Positions 49,220 through 62,307 of a stretch of 64,000 nt of DNA are shown here, in pieces. A program made the position numbers and the translations under genes. The stretch comes from Rhizophagus irregularis (Eukaryota; Glomeromycota; Glomeromycetes; Glomerales; Glomeraceae). The notes below the pieces were generated by a model. That model did no database searches and was not told the origin of the DNA. It was given only the letters and a program-made list of their open reading frames with translations. The first letter of the stretch is position 1; the number at the start of each line of letters is the position of its first letter. The stretch lies in assembly GCF_026210795.1 (NCBI RefSeq), contig NC_089432.1, positions 2,418,001 through 2,482,000 of the forward strand, in the 5' to 3' direction.

Positions 49220-51110
49220 GGCAGCAGAATTAGGAAATTCATCTGGAATAAATAGTTTAGGATATTGTTATCGAAATGGAATTGGAACTGATATTGATAA
49301 TAAAAAAGCAATTGAATTATATCAAAAGGCTGCAGATTTAGGAAATGCATCTGGAATTAATAATTTAGGACAATGTTATGAAAATGGAATTGAAATTGAT
49401 ATTGATTATCAAAAAGCATTTAAATTATATCAAAAGGCAGCAGATTTAGGAAATGCGTTTGGAATAAATAATTTAGGATTTTGCTATCAAAATGGATTTG
49501 GTACTATTGTTGATAAGAAAAAAGCATTTGAATTATATCAAAAGGCAACAGATTTAGGAAATGCATTTGGAATAAGTAATTTAGGGCAATGCTATGAAAA
49601 TGGATTTGGTACTGATATTGATAAGAAAAAAGCATTTGAATTATATCAAAAAGCAGCAGGTTTAGGAAATGCATTTGGAATAAATAATTTAGGATATTGT
49701 TATGAAAATGGATTTGGTACTGATATTGATAAGAAAAAAGCATTTGAATTATATCAAAAAGCAGCAGATTTAGGAAATGCATTTGGAATAAATAATTTAG
49801 GACAAAGTTATCAAAATGGAAATGGAATTGATATTGATTATCAAAAGGCATTTAAATTATATCAAAAAGCAGCAGATTTAGGAAATGCATTTGGAATAAA
49901 TAATTTAGGATATTGTTATAAAAATGGATTTGGTACTAATATTGATAATAAAAAAGCATTTGAATTATATCAAAAAGCAGCAGAATTAGGAAATTCAACT
50001 GGAATAAATAATTTAGGAGATTGCTATCAATATGGAATTGGAACTGATATTGATAAGAAAAAAGCATTTGAATTATATCAAAAAGCAGCAGATTTAGGAA
50101 ATGCATTTGGAATAAATAATTTAGGATATTGTTATGAAAATGGAATTGGTACTGATATTGATTATCAAAAAGCATTTGAATTATATCAAAGGGCAGCAGA
50201 TTTAGGAAATGCATTTGGAATAAATAATTTAGGACAATGTTATCAAAATGGAAATGGAATTGATATTGATTATCAAAAAGCATTTAAATTATATCAAAAA
50301 GCAGCAGATTTAGGAAATGCATTTGGAATAAATAATCTAGGATATTGTTATAAAAATGGATTTGGTACTAATATTGATAATAAAAAAGCATTTGAATTAT
50401 ATCAAAAAGCAGCAGAATTAGGAAATTCAACTGGAATAAATAATTTAGGAGATTGCTATCAATATGGAATTGAAACTGATATTGATAGGAAAAGAGCATT
50501 TGAATTATATCAAAAAGCAGCAGATTTAGGAAATGCATTTGGAATAAATAATTTAGGATTTTGTTATGAAAATGGAATTGGAATTGATATTGATAAGAAA
50601 AAAGCATTTAAATTATATCAAAAGGCAACAGATTTAGGAATTGCAATTGGAATAAATAATTTGGGATATTGTTATGAAAATGGATTTGGTACTGATATTG
50701 ATAAGAACAAAGCATTTGAATCATATCAAAAGGCAGCAGATTTAGGAAATGTATTTGGAATAAATAATTTAGGATGCTGTTATGAAAATGGATTTGGTAC
50801 TAATATTGATAAGAAAAAAGCATTTGAATCATATCAAAAAGCAGCAGATTTAGAAAATACATTTGGAATAACCAATTTAGGAAATTGTTATCTTAATGGA
50901 ATTGGGACTGGTATTGATTATCAAAAGGCATTTGAATTATATGAAAAGGCGTCAAATTTAGGGATTAGTGTAGCTCAATATAATCTTGCTATGATGTATG
51001 AGAATGGAAAAGGAACTGTGAAAAATATAAATGAAGCAATTTATTGGTACAAAAAATCTGCTGAACAAGGAAATCAAGGTGCTCAAAATAAATTAGAGGA
51101 GCTTAAATAG
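49220..51110 (+). repeat. Sel1 repeat array of K4 (108 bp coding units)
   Basis: About 17 units of 36 codons, consensus KKAFELYQKAADLGNAFGINNLGYCYENGFGTDID. A block of roughly 250 bp starting at 49809 recurs at 50241, 432 bp or four units later, almost unchanged, so the array has recently grown by multi-unit duplication. The reverse strand is also open over long distances, an effect of the repeat composition. Confidence 0.8.
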
Positions 51111-53967
51111 AAAAATAAAGAATAATTCATGTAAAAGTAAATTAAGAATATTTGATTAAACATTTAAATAAAATAACACATAACAATCATTATTTTTTAA
51201 ATATTATTAAATTGTCATTTATATTTTTAACTAAAATTTATTTTTAGTATATTTAATAAGAAATTTTTCATTACAATTGATAATTGCTTGTAACTATAAA
51301 CAATTTATGTACTGATATCTAGTACCTATTTATTAACAATAATTTAATCTATTACTAGGAAACGGGAACCGTTGTAAGTCCGGAGCGAAAAACTAAAATT
51401 TACGATTTCATTGGTGACGATCACGTGGCGGACAGAGAATTTCACGTGATCGATTTTTTTTCATAGTGCGTAGACATATATTGTCCGGAGCGAAGCGAAG
51501 GACAATTATAATATTACTAAACTAAAACTGTTGTCAAGCATCTCCTTCAATTTCATCAAATAGTTACGTTATTGTAACGATCAATAAATTAAAAGCTATT
51601 ACTAATCAATCTATCATTTGGGGCCATAATTAACAAATTTTTATTTTAGAATTATTAAATTTAATAATACAGTCGTTCCAGGGCCTCCGAACTATTTTTA
51701 TTTAAAATTACTTGATTTAATAACAATAAATAGTCAGTTGGGTACATAATTATTAATTACCGTATAGAACTGCCTAAAGTACTCCAAGTCTAAATTAATT
51801 TAAATTTAAAAAAAAAGTAGTTAAAAAAAAAAATGAAAATGAAAGATGATTAATAAGAAAATCAAACTTTTTTGTTAACATTATCTCATTAGTAAAAAAA
51901 AATATACACACATGACTATAATAGCAAACCAAATTATTAATCTATAGTAAATAACATGTCACGCAATTCAAATTATTTATAAGGAGGGTAATCCAAATAA
52001 ATATCACTGGGTAATCCAAATATCACCGGAGTTTTTTTAGTTATAATATATGTCCCCTTTATTCTTACAGTATGCGGAAATTTGTTTTGCTGAAGATAGT
52101 AATAAATAATATTTGCAAAAAAAAATTATAAAAATAAATGTATTTACTTAATGTCTCAAAAAAAATACAATGAAGATACTTGTACAACAGTATTTAATCA
52201 GCAAACAGAATAGATTTATTTAATTTAATAATCTCATGTCAAAATTTTCTTTAAGTTAAATATAAAAAAAAATTTCAGATTTAGCGATTTTTTAACCAAT
52301 TTACTAAAATTCAGCGTATAAAACGAAATAAAAGTTGACATAACACCAATCGACACTTTGCTATTACCACTGTTTTTAATTTAGCCCCTAATTGTGTAAC
52401 CAATGCAAATTTCCCGATTTCCTCCATTTTTTTCAATTGCTTTTAATAAAAGTTTCTTGTTAAGTTTATTTTTTGCAAATTTTCCATGATTTTATAAACA
52501 TTTTATGACAATCTATATACTTGCAAAGTTATAAGTATGATATTTACCAGGTAAGAGTTGGTTTTCAAGTTATGAAGTTTTACAGATTTCCTTCGGGTTT
52601 CTTTTTATGCAAAAATTGTCTTAAACCTATTAAAATTTAGCATAGATATAATTCGTTAATGTTGCAACTGTCGAACATTTGTAGATCCTATATACTATTA
52701 AATTTTTATTTTTATTTTTATTACCCAAGGTATACTAAGTGTCAGTACAAATTATATATATACTATTAAAATCCATTACGTTATACTGTATGTAGGTGGT
52801 AGTCACACCACGTTTTTTAAAAAATAAGTTTATTTTTCTAAATCTTTAGCCTCTTGCGTGTTAGATTCAAGTGTCAGATCCCATAGATCTCGTTAACTAC
52901 AGGAAATGAATGAAGAAACCTTATAAAAACCTTTTATTAAACATTTTGTTTATGATAAGTTTGCTTTCTTAATTTAATACCTAAAACGTTAGCAGTTAAA
53001 ATTTAAAAACACAAATTTCCATTCATTAATAAATAATTTAGAACTTATAAAGTTATTCATTATTAATGTCTATTTGTTTTATTATAGGTTTTATGAGCCA
53101 AACTGAATATTTTATATTATTTATATAATAATAAGGTCATGTATCCCTAAATAATTATAGCTATAGATAGACATATTGAATTATTATGATTCTATATTTG
53201 TTAGAAAGAGTTTTGTTCGCTCTTTTATAGAAATCAAAGATTGTTCAAATTGAATCACAAGAAGCTTAGATATTAATTTTTAAATATAAATTATTAATTA
53301 ATTAATTTCTTGTTATTCTATGATTTATTTTAGATTATTCTTATGCTGTAAGAATGGATATAGTTTCTTTTTATTGGTTATTAGTCACTGAAGAGTTTTG
53401 TCGTTTCAAAAATTATAAATTTAAAAAAGAATGAAAGTCAATGAATAGTCACGTGATCTGAATTTCATAGTTTATTGGCTAATCAATGTCGATCATCACA
53501 TGAAATTAAACCAATGAATGGATTTTTAATTTATACTATAATTATGTATATTTAAATGGTTATATGTATAGTCATGTCAGATTAAAATAACTTTAAAGTA
53601 TTAGGATAAGCTTTGTTTGTTCTTTTAGAATATTAAAAATTATTTAAGTGCCGGTCCTTATATGATCGACATAAAATTATTATGCAGATCCGGGGGGAAT
53701 TTACTATGAAAAACTATGATATACAAATAATTGTCAACAATACCGATAAGGAAAACCCCAAATGTTGTGTAAACAGACACAAAAAAAATCACATTACTCT
53801 GTTCTTCATAGCCCGTTCAAACAATATATATATAAAAAAAAATACTCTCTTTATTATTTAAAACGCACTTATAGTACGGTCGACGTTGGATTTTGGTATA
53901 AAGAAGTATATTACTAGTAAAATTGCAATTTCTAAAATTTATTACAACCAAACCAAAAACCCATTAT
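51111..53967. other. K4 3' flank and gene-free interval
   Basis: 51111-51800 matches the K5 3' flank at 62308-63410. Relative to it, about 150 bp (51355-51504) is extra; this segment is GC-richer, has CACGTGAT motifs and ends in TTGTCCGGAGCGAAGCGAAG. The remainder to 53967 is AT-rich with no supported gene. Confidence 0.5.
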
Positions 53968-56900
53968 TCATGTATTTTTTGAAGATTCTGCTTCTTCCAA
54001 AGCACGAAGTGAAGCAGAAGCTTTAAAAGTTCTAGTATAATTTGCAATCCAGTTTTGAATGGTTTGAACTTTTGGAATATCATTTTCTTCTATTTCTTCT
54101 TGTGACGCACGTTCTGTAAGATTATCATACATTTCTTGTGCGGACATTTTCTTTCTTTTGTCAATATTTCCATTCAAAAACATTGTTTCCATTAGCGCTT
54201 TAATTTCTGGTTTTATTCTTTTTACCGTTCCTCGCTGATTTATTATTTGTTTTTCTTTTAGTGCCCACCCCGCAAAGAAGATACCACGTCTATAAATGAA
54301 TAAATATTAACAAATTGACCAATGGCAAGAAAATATCACAATGTATTATAAAACTTACATTGTGTTTTGTTGTGTATTTTCTTTATTTGTGAGGTCAACC
54401 AAATCCAAATCAACAGAAGAAATTATGATCTAATTGGGAATTGGGTTAATATTTGTACAGTAAATAAAGGGATTGTAAGTATTTACCGTATTTATTTTCT
54501 GATTATTGTTTTGGATATTATTTATTTCTGATGCTAATAAAAAAGTATTGGAAATTTAAGATTAGAGTTCAAAATTAACAAAAATACGATCAATAACTTA
54601 CAAATTGGTCTTAATATTGGAGTTACCCATTGATTAGTTGCTTTAGAAGGAGTAGTAAAACTAGGATTTGGTTTTGTAGTTGGAGTTTTTTCCAACTTTT
54701 TTATTTTCGCTGGCGTAATCGTTGTCCATTCATTTATATGAGGTAAGGCACGTGCAAGTATATGACCTGCATTAGGACCATCAACTGGCCAAGACCATTC
54801 ATTCCAATTATTTATACCAGCTATAGTTCCGATCTTTGTTTTTTTGTCTATTCAAAAAAATTGTATCAAAAATTCAATCTAATATCTAAAAAATCAATAT
54901 ATTTTTTTTTAATTCTTACCAAATTCACGATCAGGTGTCAGTTGTGAAATGCGAGCTCCTGAAATATTCTGTATTGCTTTTTGAATATCTTCTCCATCAG
55001 TAATATTCAATCCAAGTCGTACATAACGTTTTATTGCTTGTGAAATCTACAAAAATAAAATAATGTAAGTAATAAAAAAAATAATTTTCTTCAAGTTTTA
55101 CATTACTTGAGCATGATGGGAATCTATTGATGTTTTGGCTTCTCCAGCCTCTAAGAATATCCACCGTCTCACTTCTACGTTGTACCAATCATACCAATAA
55201 GAAAGGATGATCATCAGTTGTGTATTGTGATAATGTGGACCATTATCAGAAATAATCGTTATCCATTTAGGTTTTTGTTCAAGATTTTCTATTACAGCAT
55301 GGAGAGAAGAGGCAGTGAACCAAGCATCTTGCTTGGTGTCATCAGACCAGTGATCGAATGCTTCAATATTCATAGTTTGTGTACCTTTGATTTTTTGATA
55401 CACAAGAACTGAATGCAAAGTCCATCCGCGTTTTCCAAAAAATTCAGATTTTGTCTCACGAGAAGTTTGTGGAAGAATTCTCATCTTATAATCAACAATA
55501 AGGACTGCACCTTCATCATCCAACTCTTGAAGTCTAATATTAAATTGTGAATTTAGGTAAAATTTTCTTATAAGGTGAGATAACCAGAATATTAGTTGCT
55601 TTAGTTTAATATTCAAAAATTCGTGATGCTCGGCTGATAATTGTTTTTTTAACAGCTCAAAGATGAAAAATAATTTATTGCATTGTGAACATGCATCAGT
55701 ATGTGATTCTGAACATATTCCAAAAGCATGAATTAAGCAATGACAGATACAAGGATTGTGTTTTGGTTTTCCGGTAATATCAACTTTCAACTCTTTTTCA
55801 AAATCCTTTCTGAGATATCGTCGAAGAATCTGTAATTGTTTACATAAATCGTTCTTTTTTCAAATAATAGACGCTATTATTATTATTATAACGTGATAAT
55901 TACAAAGGTACATGAAATATTTACCTTCAATTGCGTATTTACAATATTATTTTCTATCAATTTTTCAAGATCTAAAAATACCTCATAAAAATTTTCATTG
56001 CATATTGAACACAGTCCCCCTAAATTTCCTTATAGACAAATCTACCACTTTCCAATCGTGTCATAAAGGATGTACGTCCCATACCATTAGGATAAAGTTC
56101 TGTGAACTTTTCCCATAAAGATTTTTTATTATTCTGCAGGTACAAGATAGGTAATCCACTTTCATTATCCGTCTTATAGGATGACATGTTTACATTATTT
56201 TTATCAGAAAAAAAAGAGTCAAATTGATCTAATTTTTCTTGTGATAATCTCATACGATGTGTGACAGGCTTCAACATCGGAGGGCAGCCGTAACCACATA
56301 ATCGTGAATGTCGCTTTGCATCAATTATTGTGTGACTTCCAACCTATGATTTATAATAGGTGCATGGTGTAACAAAAAAAAATCATACGATCTTAATTTT
56401 TTTGAATAATTTTTTCAAATAATTTTTTTTTTCGAATAATTTTTTTGAATAATTTTTTCAAATAATTTTTTTTTCGGATAATTTTTTCAAATAATTTTTT
56501 TTTGAATAATTTTTTTCAAATTATAATCTCATTTTATTATCAAATAATAAATCAAATAATATATTTTTTCTAATATTTATACATAAAATCTATTCAAAAT
56601 GTTTTTGTTTCTATGAACGTATATATATTTCTAAAATCTATATTTCTATGAATGTATGTATATTTCTATGAATGTATAAGTCTATATTCTATGAATGTAT
56701 ATAGTCTATATTCTATGAATGTATAAGTCTATATTTCTATGAACGGATAAGTCTATCAAAAATGTTTGTATTTCTATGAATGTATAAAATAAAATCTAAA
56801 TAGATAAAAATTGGGCTAAATCCTTTCTGTTTGTAAGTGTGCTTTTGTTGTTATTATATTACACTTACCTTCAGGTTTTTTTCAAGTTGGGAGTATGTGA

Positions 56901-58285
56901 ATTGATCAGCAATTATAGATATAACCCTACGCTTACCATCATGGGTTTTTTTATTTTCTTTTATAGCACGATCAAAACAATACCAAAATTTTTTTGTCGA
57001 ATTTGGCATATGAATGGGTGTTGATACAAGAAAGCCCATTTTGTAAAGATTTGAAATTGTATCACTATCTTTTATAGGATTAGAGGCTCGCGTCCAGAAC
57101 TGAAACTTTTTATAATAAAGTTAGTATGCAGATTGAATTATCTCTTTTATATATCAAATACAAAAAACTAACCTTTGATTCATCAGAATTGAAAGGAGTG
57201 ATCAGATGAGCACCAGCCGCTTTTAGCAAAGCTCGCCATGCACGCAATTCCCTATCCCCAAATTTATGACGTTTTGGATAAATTTTTTTCAGATTTGAAT
57301 AAAGCTCAAAAATATCACTATCTTGTTTTCCCCAATGACACTACTAGAAAACAATATAAAATTTCGGTAGGTTAATTAATGTTATGAATTGTTAATTTTT
57401 GACAGTGCATGTTCCATTTAAGTCTTTAAGATAACCTATATCAAAAATTGTATACCAATTAATCTTTGAAATAGTTCGTCTCTTTAGATGATATTCAAAT
57501 AATTTTGACATCAGAGACAGATTACCCCAATTACTAGGCGTGCATGTGGGAACATGATGCACGCGTAATGAATTTTGTGTTTTTTGATCTTTGAGACCAT
57601 AAAGTTCGCTCCCATCATACTTTTCCATAAACCATGATTTGCGCCAAACTTCACTTGGTGTAGAGCCACGAATTATTTTTATTTTTTGTGCTTGTTGATA
57701 GATTTCAATAATACATTCATTATCAACAATTCTTGAAACAAATAACGCTTGTTTCTTATTGTAAAAGTGAAGGAGAGATGATGAATAGCCTGAACCAGCA
57801 TTATGCCACTCGGGATGAGATGATACCCCTAAGTCATGTATAAAAATTTTATATTTATCAATTGTAATTTGAAATGGAATAAATCTAAAACCACGAGATA
57901 TTTCTTCTATTATTTTTGGATCGTTTTGTCCTATTATTGTTGGTCCCGAAAATTTAGTTGAGTTATGAAAAATTTCATTATATAAAGAGCTAATAGCTCT
58001 AGTAGGAGAGGTTTCTATTTTCCCAGAAAATGAACCTGAACTACAAAAATATCCAGGCTGTCTAGGGTGTTCTGAATTTCCAAGAACCACTGAAACTATA
58101 AACTCCCGATTATTGCGAAAAACACGAGTCTTCTGACCCAAGCGAATAGGAAAAAAAATATGTTCGTTACTATCATTTGTAGATCGGGAACTCCACCAGT
58201 AACGGGCAAATGGTCCATAGTGTAAATTTTCATTAATAGTGCCTGGTGTTAACAATGTAACTGGAACTTCAAGGTGTTTTGCCAT
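53968..58285 (-). CDS. FYR-domain protein fused to a DDE-like RNase H fold, ten exons, about 1078 aa
   Basis: Minus-strand exons: 58285-57404, 57340-57173, 57099-56869, 56343-55925, 55829-55107, 55046-54920, 54847-54602, 54533-54487, 54429-54359, 54289-53968. All joins fit except exon 4, one base short near 56033 (the exon 1 donor is also weak). N-terminal module: FFPIRLGQKTRVFRNNREFI, like FYRN, then PGYFCSSGSF and TSPTRAISSLYNEIF, like FYRC, as in chromatin proteins (resemblance by eye). A Cys/His cluster (CICHCLIHAFGICSE, CSQCNKLFF) precedes a DDE-like core: Asp in IVDYKMRI, Asp in IISDNGPHYHN, Glu in FLEAGEAKTSIDSHHAQISQ. The C-terminus has WNEWSWPVDGPNAGHI and a conserved-looking end KMSAQEMYDNL...TIQNWIANY. 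It could be a transposase or a domesticated nuclear protein. No terminal repeats found. Confidence 0.7.
56344..56868 (-). repeat. Large intron of the FYR-DDE gene with two tandem repeats
   Basis: At 525 bp this is far longer than the other introns in the gene. 56400-56525 repeats AATAATTTTTTCAAATAATT units; 56600-56790 repeats TCTATGAATGTATAAGTCTA in about seven imperfect copies. No coding sequence. Confidence 0.7.
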
Positions 58286-59643
58286 TATTTTTGTGAAAGT
58301 AAGAAGTCAACAGCAGATTTTAAACGCGACCTTTATTACTATGAGATTATCCCCGAATGTTATTATTATCGATATTAATAATCAATGTCGATCATAACCG
58401 GATTAGCACTTAAATTGAATCACAGGAAACAGTTATTAAACTTTAAAATTATACTTTTTTTCTTTTTTTTTGTTCAACGTGAAAAATCTGAAGACCTGAT
58501 TTCCTATGATGAAATAATGAAAATTAGAAAGGTCGCACTAAGTTGAAAACAGCGATAAATAATTCAAGCTTAAAAATAAAAAAAAAATTCACATCATTTT
58601 AAAGTGATTTAATTATTTCTTGATAGTTTAAGATAAAATCCGTTATTTTACAAGATTCTAATTTGTATATTCAATAAGTAAATTCTATTATATTCCAAAT
58701 AGAATTGATTGATAATGTTAAATTCGTAGTCTCCGAACCAGTGAACATTTTGGGAAATCGTTTTGCAAATTAATTACCCTTAAATGGCTTTTGAACTAAT
58801 TTGCCCAGAAATTTTTTTTTAAATGTTATAGAATAATGTTCCGAATGATAAAATTTGCGTCATCATATTAGTTGATTAACATATACTTGCTAATTAAGGT
58901 TACGATGTTATACAAATTGGTGATATTAGCGTGATAAACTAGCCAAAATTTGTATTACAACCCCAATTGCTTAAAATTGAGAGAATCAAGGTTCGGCAAA
59001 ATTATTATATTGTATGATTAGAAATTTTTTCTTTAGTGACGCTGGATTCCAGCCTTTAAAAACACTATATTATTCAATTACAGGAAGTGTACCGATCACA
59101 AACTTAATATTTTTTATTAAAATATTATTTATAGGTTGGTAAATAATTTATTTTAAAAGGCATGATAAACAAAAAAAAAATATAAAATATTAAATTATTT
59201 ATTTCTATCGATCACAGGCTGACTAGCTTATTGTACCATGTTTTACTTATATTGAGCGGTATATCTAATTTTGAATGGTAGATACTTTTGGAATGTCAGT
59301 TTCTTCCAAACTACCTTTCTTTAATAAGTTCATATCACATTTCCTGCCTGCTATCATATCTATTGCTTTTATCTAAATTTGCTGCTAATTAATTTACAAA
59401 GATAATTCCTGAAATATAATAGTAGAATTCACCGGTTGGAAATAGGTCACCAACTAATATTTTTCTTTCTTAAGCTTTGTTAAAGAAATTTAGAAATTCT
59501 GATTGTGCTGAACTTTATTAACCGCAGTCCTGCATGCTGAAGATCAGTGAAATTTCGACATAAATAGTTTACAAAAGAAAAAAAATATTTTATTTTCAAA
59601 ACGTAAAACTAAATTCTGCTGCAACATTATTGTATACCCAACA
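58286..59643. other. Interval between the FYR-DDE gene and K5
   Basis: Holds the third TTATCGC-type motif (minus strand, about 58548-58565, TTATCGCTGTTTTCA). 58620-58710 and 59520-59643 match the K4 upstream region. No gene seen. Confidence 0.45.
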
Positions 59644-62307
59644 ATGTCTAATAACGCTGAACTTACCAAAAATTCAAATGAGTATAATTGGATTGAAGAT
59701 GCAATTTCTAAAAAACTTATTAAATATTATGAATTTGAACAATTTTGCGATCTGCAAGAAATTGGTTTCGGAGGTTTTGGAAAAGTTTATCGTGCAAGTT
59801 GGAAGAATTATTACAAACAATGTGCACTAAAATCCTTTTTTAATTTCAATGACTCTACAGTTAAAGGAATTGCCCGTGAGGTAATTTTAATATCGAACAT
59901 ATTTCAATTTATATATGTACATTTCTATTATTAACAAACTTCTATTTATTGCTTAGATTCAACTTCAGCGCGAAGTTGATTTTCATAATAACATAATCCG
60001 TTTTTATGGTGTCACAACTTCTAGTAAAGGTATCAAAAATTTTAGTAATAATATTTTTTTTTTATATTAAATAAACTAACTTGTAAATTTTTCTTTTTTA
60101 AAAGAAAATCAAAGAAAAAAGTATATGTTAGTAATGGAATATGCCGACAATGGTACCCTCCGAAAATATTTGAAAGAAAATTTGGAAAAACTCACTTGGA
60201 ATGATAAATTCAATCTTGCATTCCAACTGGTTTGCGCAGTATCATGCTTACATAACGAAGGGATCATGCACCGCGATTTGGTAATTAATTTACATCTTAT
60301 TATGATTTACGTAGTGTATTTTAGCAATTAGCTCATCTTAATTTAATTATTTTAATTTAATGTAATTGAATAGCACTCCAATAATATATTAGTTCATCAG
60401 AATACTGTCAAGCTAGCAGATTTTGGCTTATCAAAAAGAATTGAAGAAATACCCAACTCTCAATCAAAAACATTTGGATTAATTCCATATGTTGATCCAA
60501 AAAGTTTTAATAGTAGTACAACAGAATTATATGTATTAAATAAAAAAAGTGATGTTTATAGCATTGGCGTATTGTTATGGGAAATATCCAGTTGCCAGCC
60601 TTCTTTTCACGGTAAACCATATGATGTTGGTTTAGCTTTAAGTATTTTACAAGGCCTTAGAGAAACACCCACTCATGATACACCTAAAGAATATATTAAA
60701 ATTTATATTGGTATGTATAAAATTACATTTATATGATCTAAATCATATAATTCTAATTAATTGAAGATAATTTTCTGTAGATTGTTGGAATTTTGAACCT
60801 GATAATCGTCCAACTATTGATCAGGTAGTTGAAGAATTAAAAGTACTCATAACGAAAGAAAACGTAATTATAAAAGATTTTCACTTATATAATAATACCA
60901 ATAATACTCTGTCATCAAATAACCATCAACTTTCTAATTCAACTGTTAAAATTTCTGAAAGTACTAATTCATTAAACGGAGAATTACAATTTATTCCGAA
61001 TACAAAAGATATAGAATCTTTAATGTCATCAAGTAACCAGTTTGAGAATAACTTTGATACAATAGTTATTAATACTATGTTCAATCTTTTTAATGATAGT
61101 GATGAAATAGGGAAGAAAAAGGTCTTAAGTTATCTCAATGAACAAAGTATAACTTTGCAATAGATCAATAATTTATTATTAAATAATCAAAATAACTCGC
61201 ATTCTATTTACTTGGAAAATTTAACAATTTAGGAATTGGAATCAGTGTTGATAATAAAAAAGCATTCAAGTTATATCAAAAAGCAGCAGATTTAGGAAAT
61301 TCACATGGAACAAATAATTTAGGGAATTGTTATCAATATGGAATTGGAACTGATATTGATAATAAAAAGCATTTGAATTGTATCAAAAGGTTGCAGATTT
61401 AGGAAATTCTTATGGAATAAATAGTTTAGGAGATTGTTATCAAAATGGAATTGGTACTGATATTGATTATCAAAAAGCATTTAAATTATATCAAAAGGCA
61501 GCAGATTTAGGAAATGAATTTGGGATAAATAGTATAGGATATTGTTATCAAAATGGATTTGGTACTGATATTGATAATAAAAAAGCATTTGAATTATATC
61601 AAAAGGCATCGGATTTAGGAAATTCATATGGAATAAATAATTTAGGACAAAGTTATCAAAATGGAATTGGAATTGATATTGATAATAAAAAAGCATTTAA
61701 ATTATATCAAAAGGCAACAGATTTAGGAAATTCATATGGAATAAATAATTTAGGAAATTGTTATCAAAATGGAATTGGAATTGATATTGATAATAAAAAA
61801 GCATTTAAATTATATCAAAAGGCAGCAGATTTAGGAAATTCATATGGAATAAATAATTTAGGAAATTGTTATCAATATGGAATTGAAATTAATATTGATA
61901 ATAAAAAAGCATTTGAATTATATCAAAAGGCATCAGATTTAGGAAATTCTTATGGAATAAATAGTTTAGGAGATTGTTATGAAAATGGAATTGGAACTGA
62001 TATTGATAAGAAAAAAGCATTTGAATTATATCAAAAGGCAGCAGATTTAGAAAATACATTTGGAATAACCAACCTAGGAAATTGTTATCTTAATGGAATT
62101 GGGACTGGTATTGATTATCAAAAGGCATTTGAATTATATGAAAAGGTATCAAATTTAGGGATGAGTGTAGCTCAATATAATCTTGCTATGATGTATGAGA
62201 ATGGAAAAGGAACTGTGAAAAATATAAATAAAGCAATTTATTGGTACAAAAAATCTGCTGAACAAGGAAATCAAGTTGCTCTAAATAAATTAGAGGAGCT
62301 TAAATAG
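59644..62307 (+). pseudogene. K5: near-duplicate of K4; kinase part intact, Sel1 tail out of frame
   Basis: Exons 59644-59880, 59957-60029, 60105-60280, 60374-60710 and 60781 onward, same plan as K4 and nearly identical in exon 1. All kinase motifs are present (GFGGFGKVYRA, CALKSFF, HRDL/HSNN, ADFG, CWNFEPDNRPTI). In exon 5 the codon after TLQ/TLQ-like ITLQ is TAG at 61161-61163 (K4 has GAG), giving a 401 aa kinase without Sel1 repeats. Downstream, a 4 bp loss near 61212 and one base lost in an A run near 61366 shift the tail, which then stays open from 61378 to 62307 with about eight Sel1 repeats. It may be a pseudogene, or a gene for a short kinase; the kinase part shows no decay. Confidence 0.8.

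Larger units (their letters stand above)
41221..51110 (+). pseudogene. K4: TKL kinase-Sel1 gene interrupted by a complete CACTA element
   Basis: Exons 41221-41457, 41534-41606, 41693-41859, 41944-42277 and 42349 onward. Kinase motifs are intact: GFGGFGKVYRA (glycine loop), CALKSFF (Lys), REVDFH (helix C Glu), HRDL/HSNN across an intron, ADFG, VDPKSF, CWNIEPDNRPTI. After a spacer with an Asn/Ser-rich segment, the Sel1 tail starts near 42830. At 43093 a 6123 bp CACTA element interrupts a CAA-AAG codon pair; coding resumes at 49220 in the same register with over 17 repeats to AIYWYKKSAEQGNQGAQ. Joined without the element and one AAA copy, the gene would be 1149 codons with no other lesion seen. 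Labelled interrupted rather than decayed: the insertion is young. Unless spliced or excised, the protein ends shortly inside the element. Confidence 0.85.

Noticed and set aside
56854-57039. Minus-strand 61-codon frame as a separate gene
   Set aside because: It is exon 3 of the FYR-DDE gene, joined to its neighbours by good splice sites.
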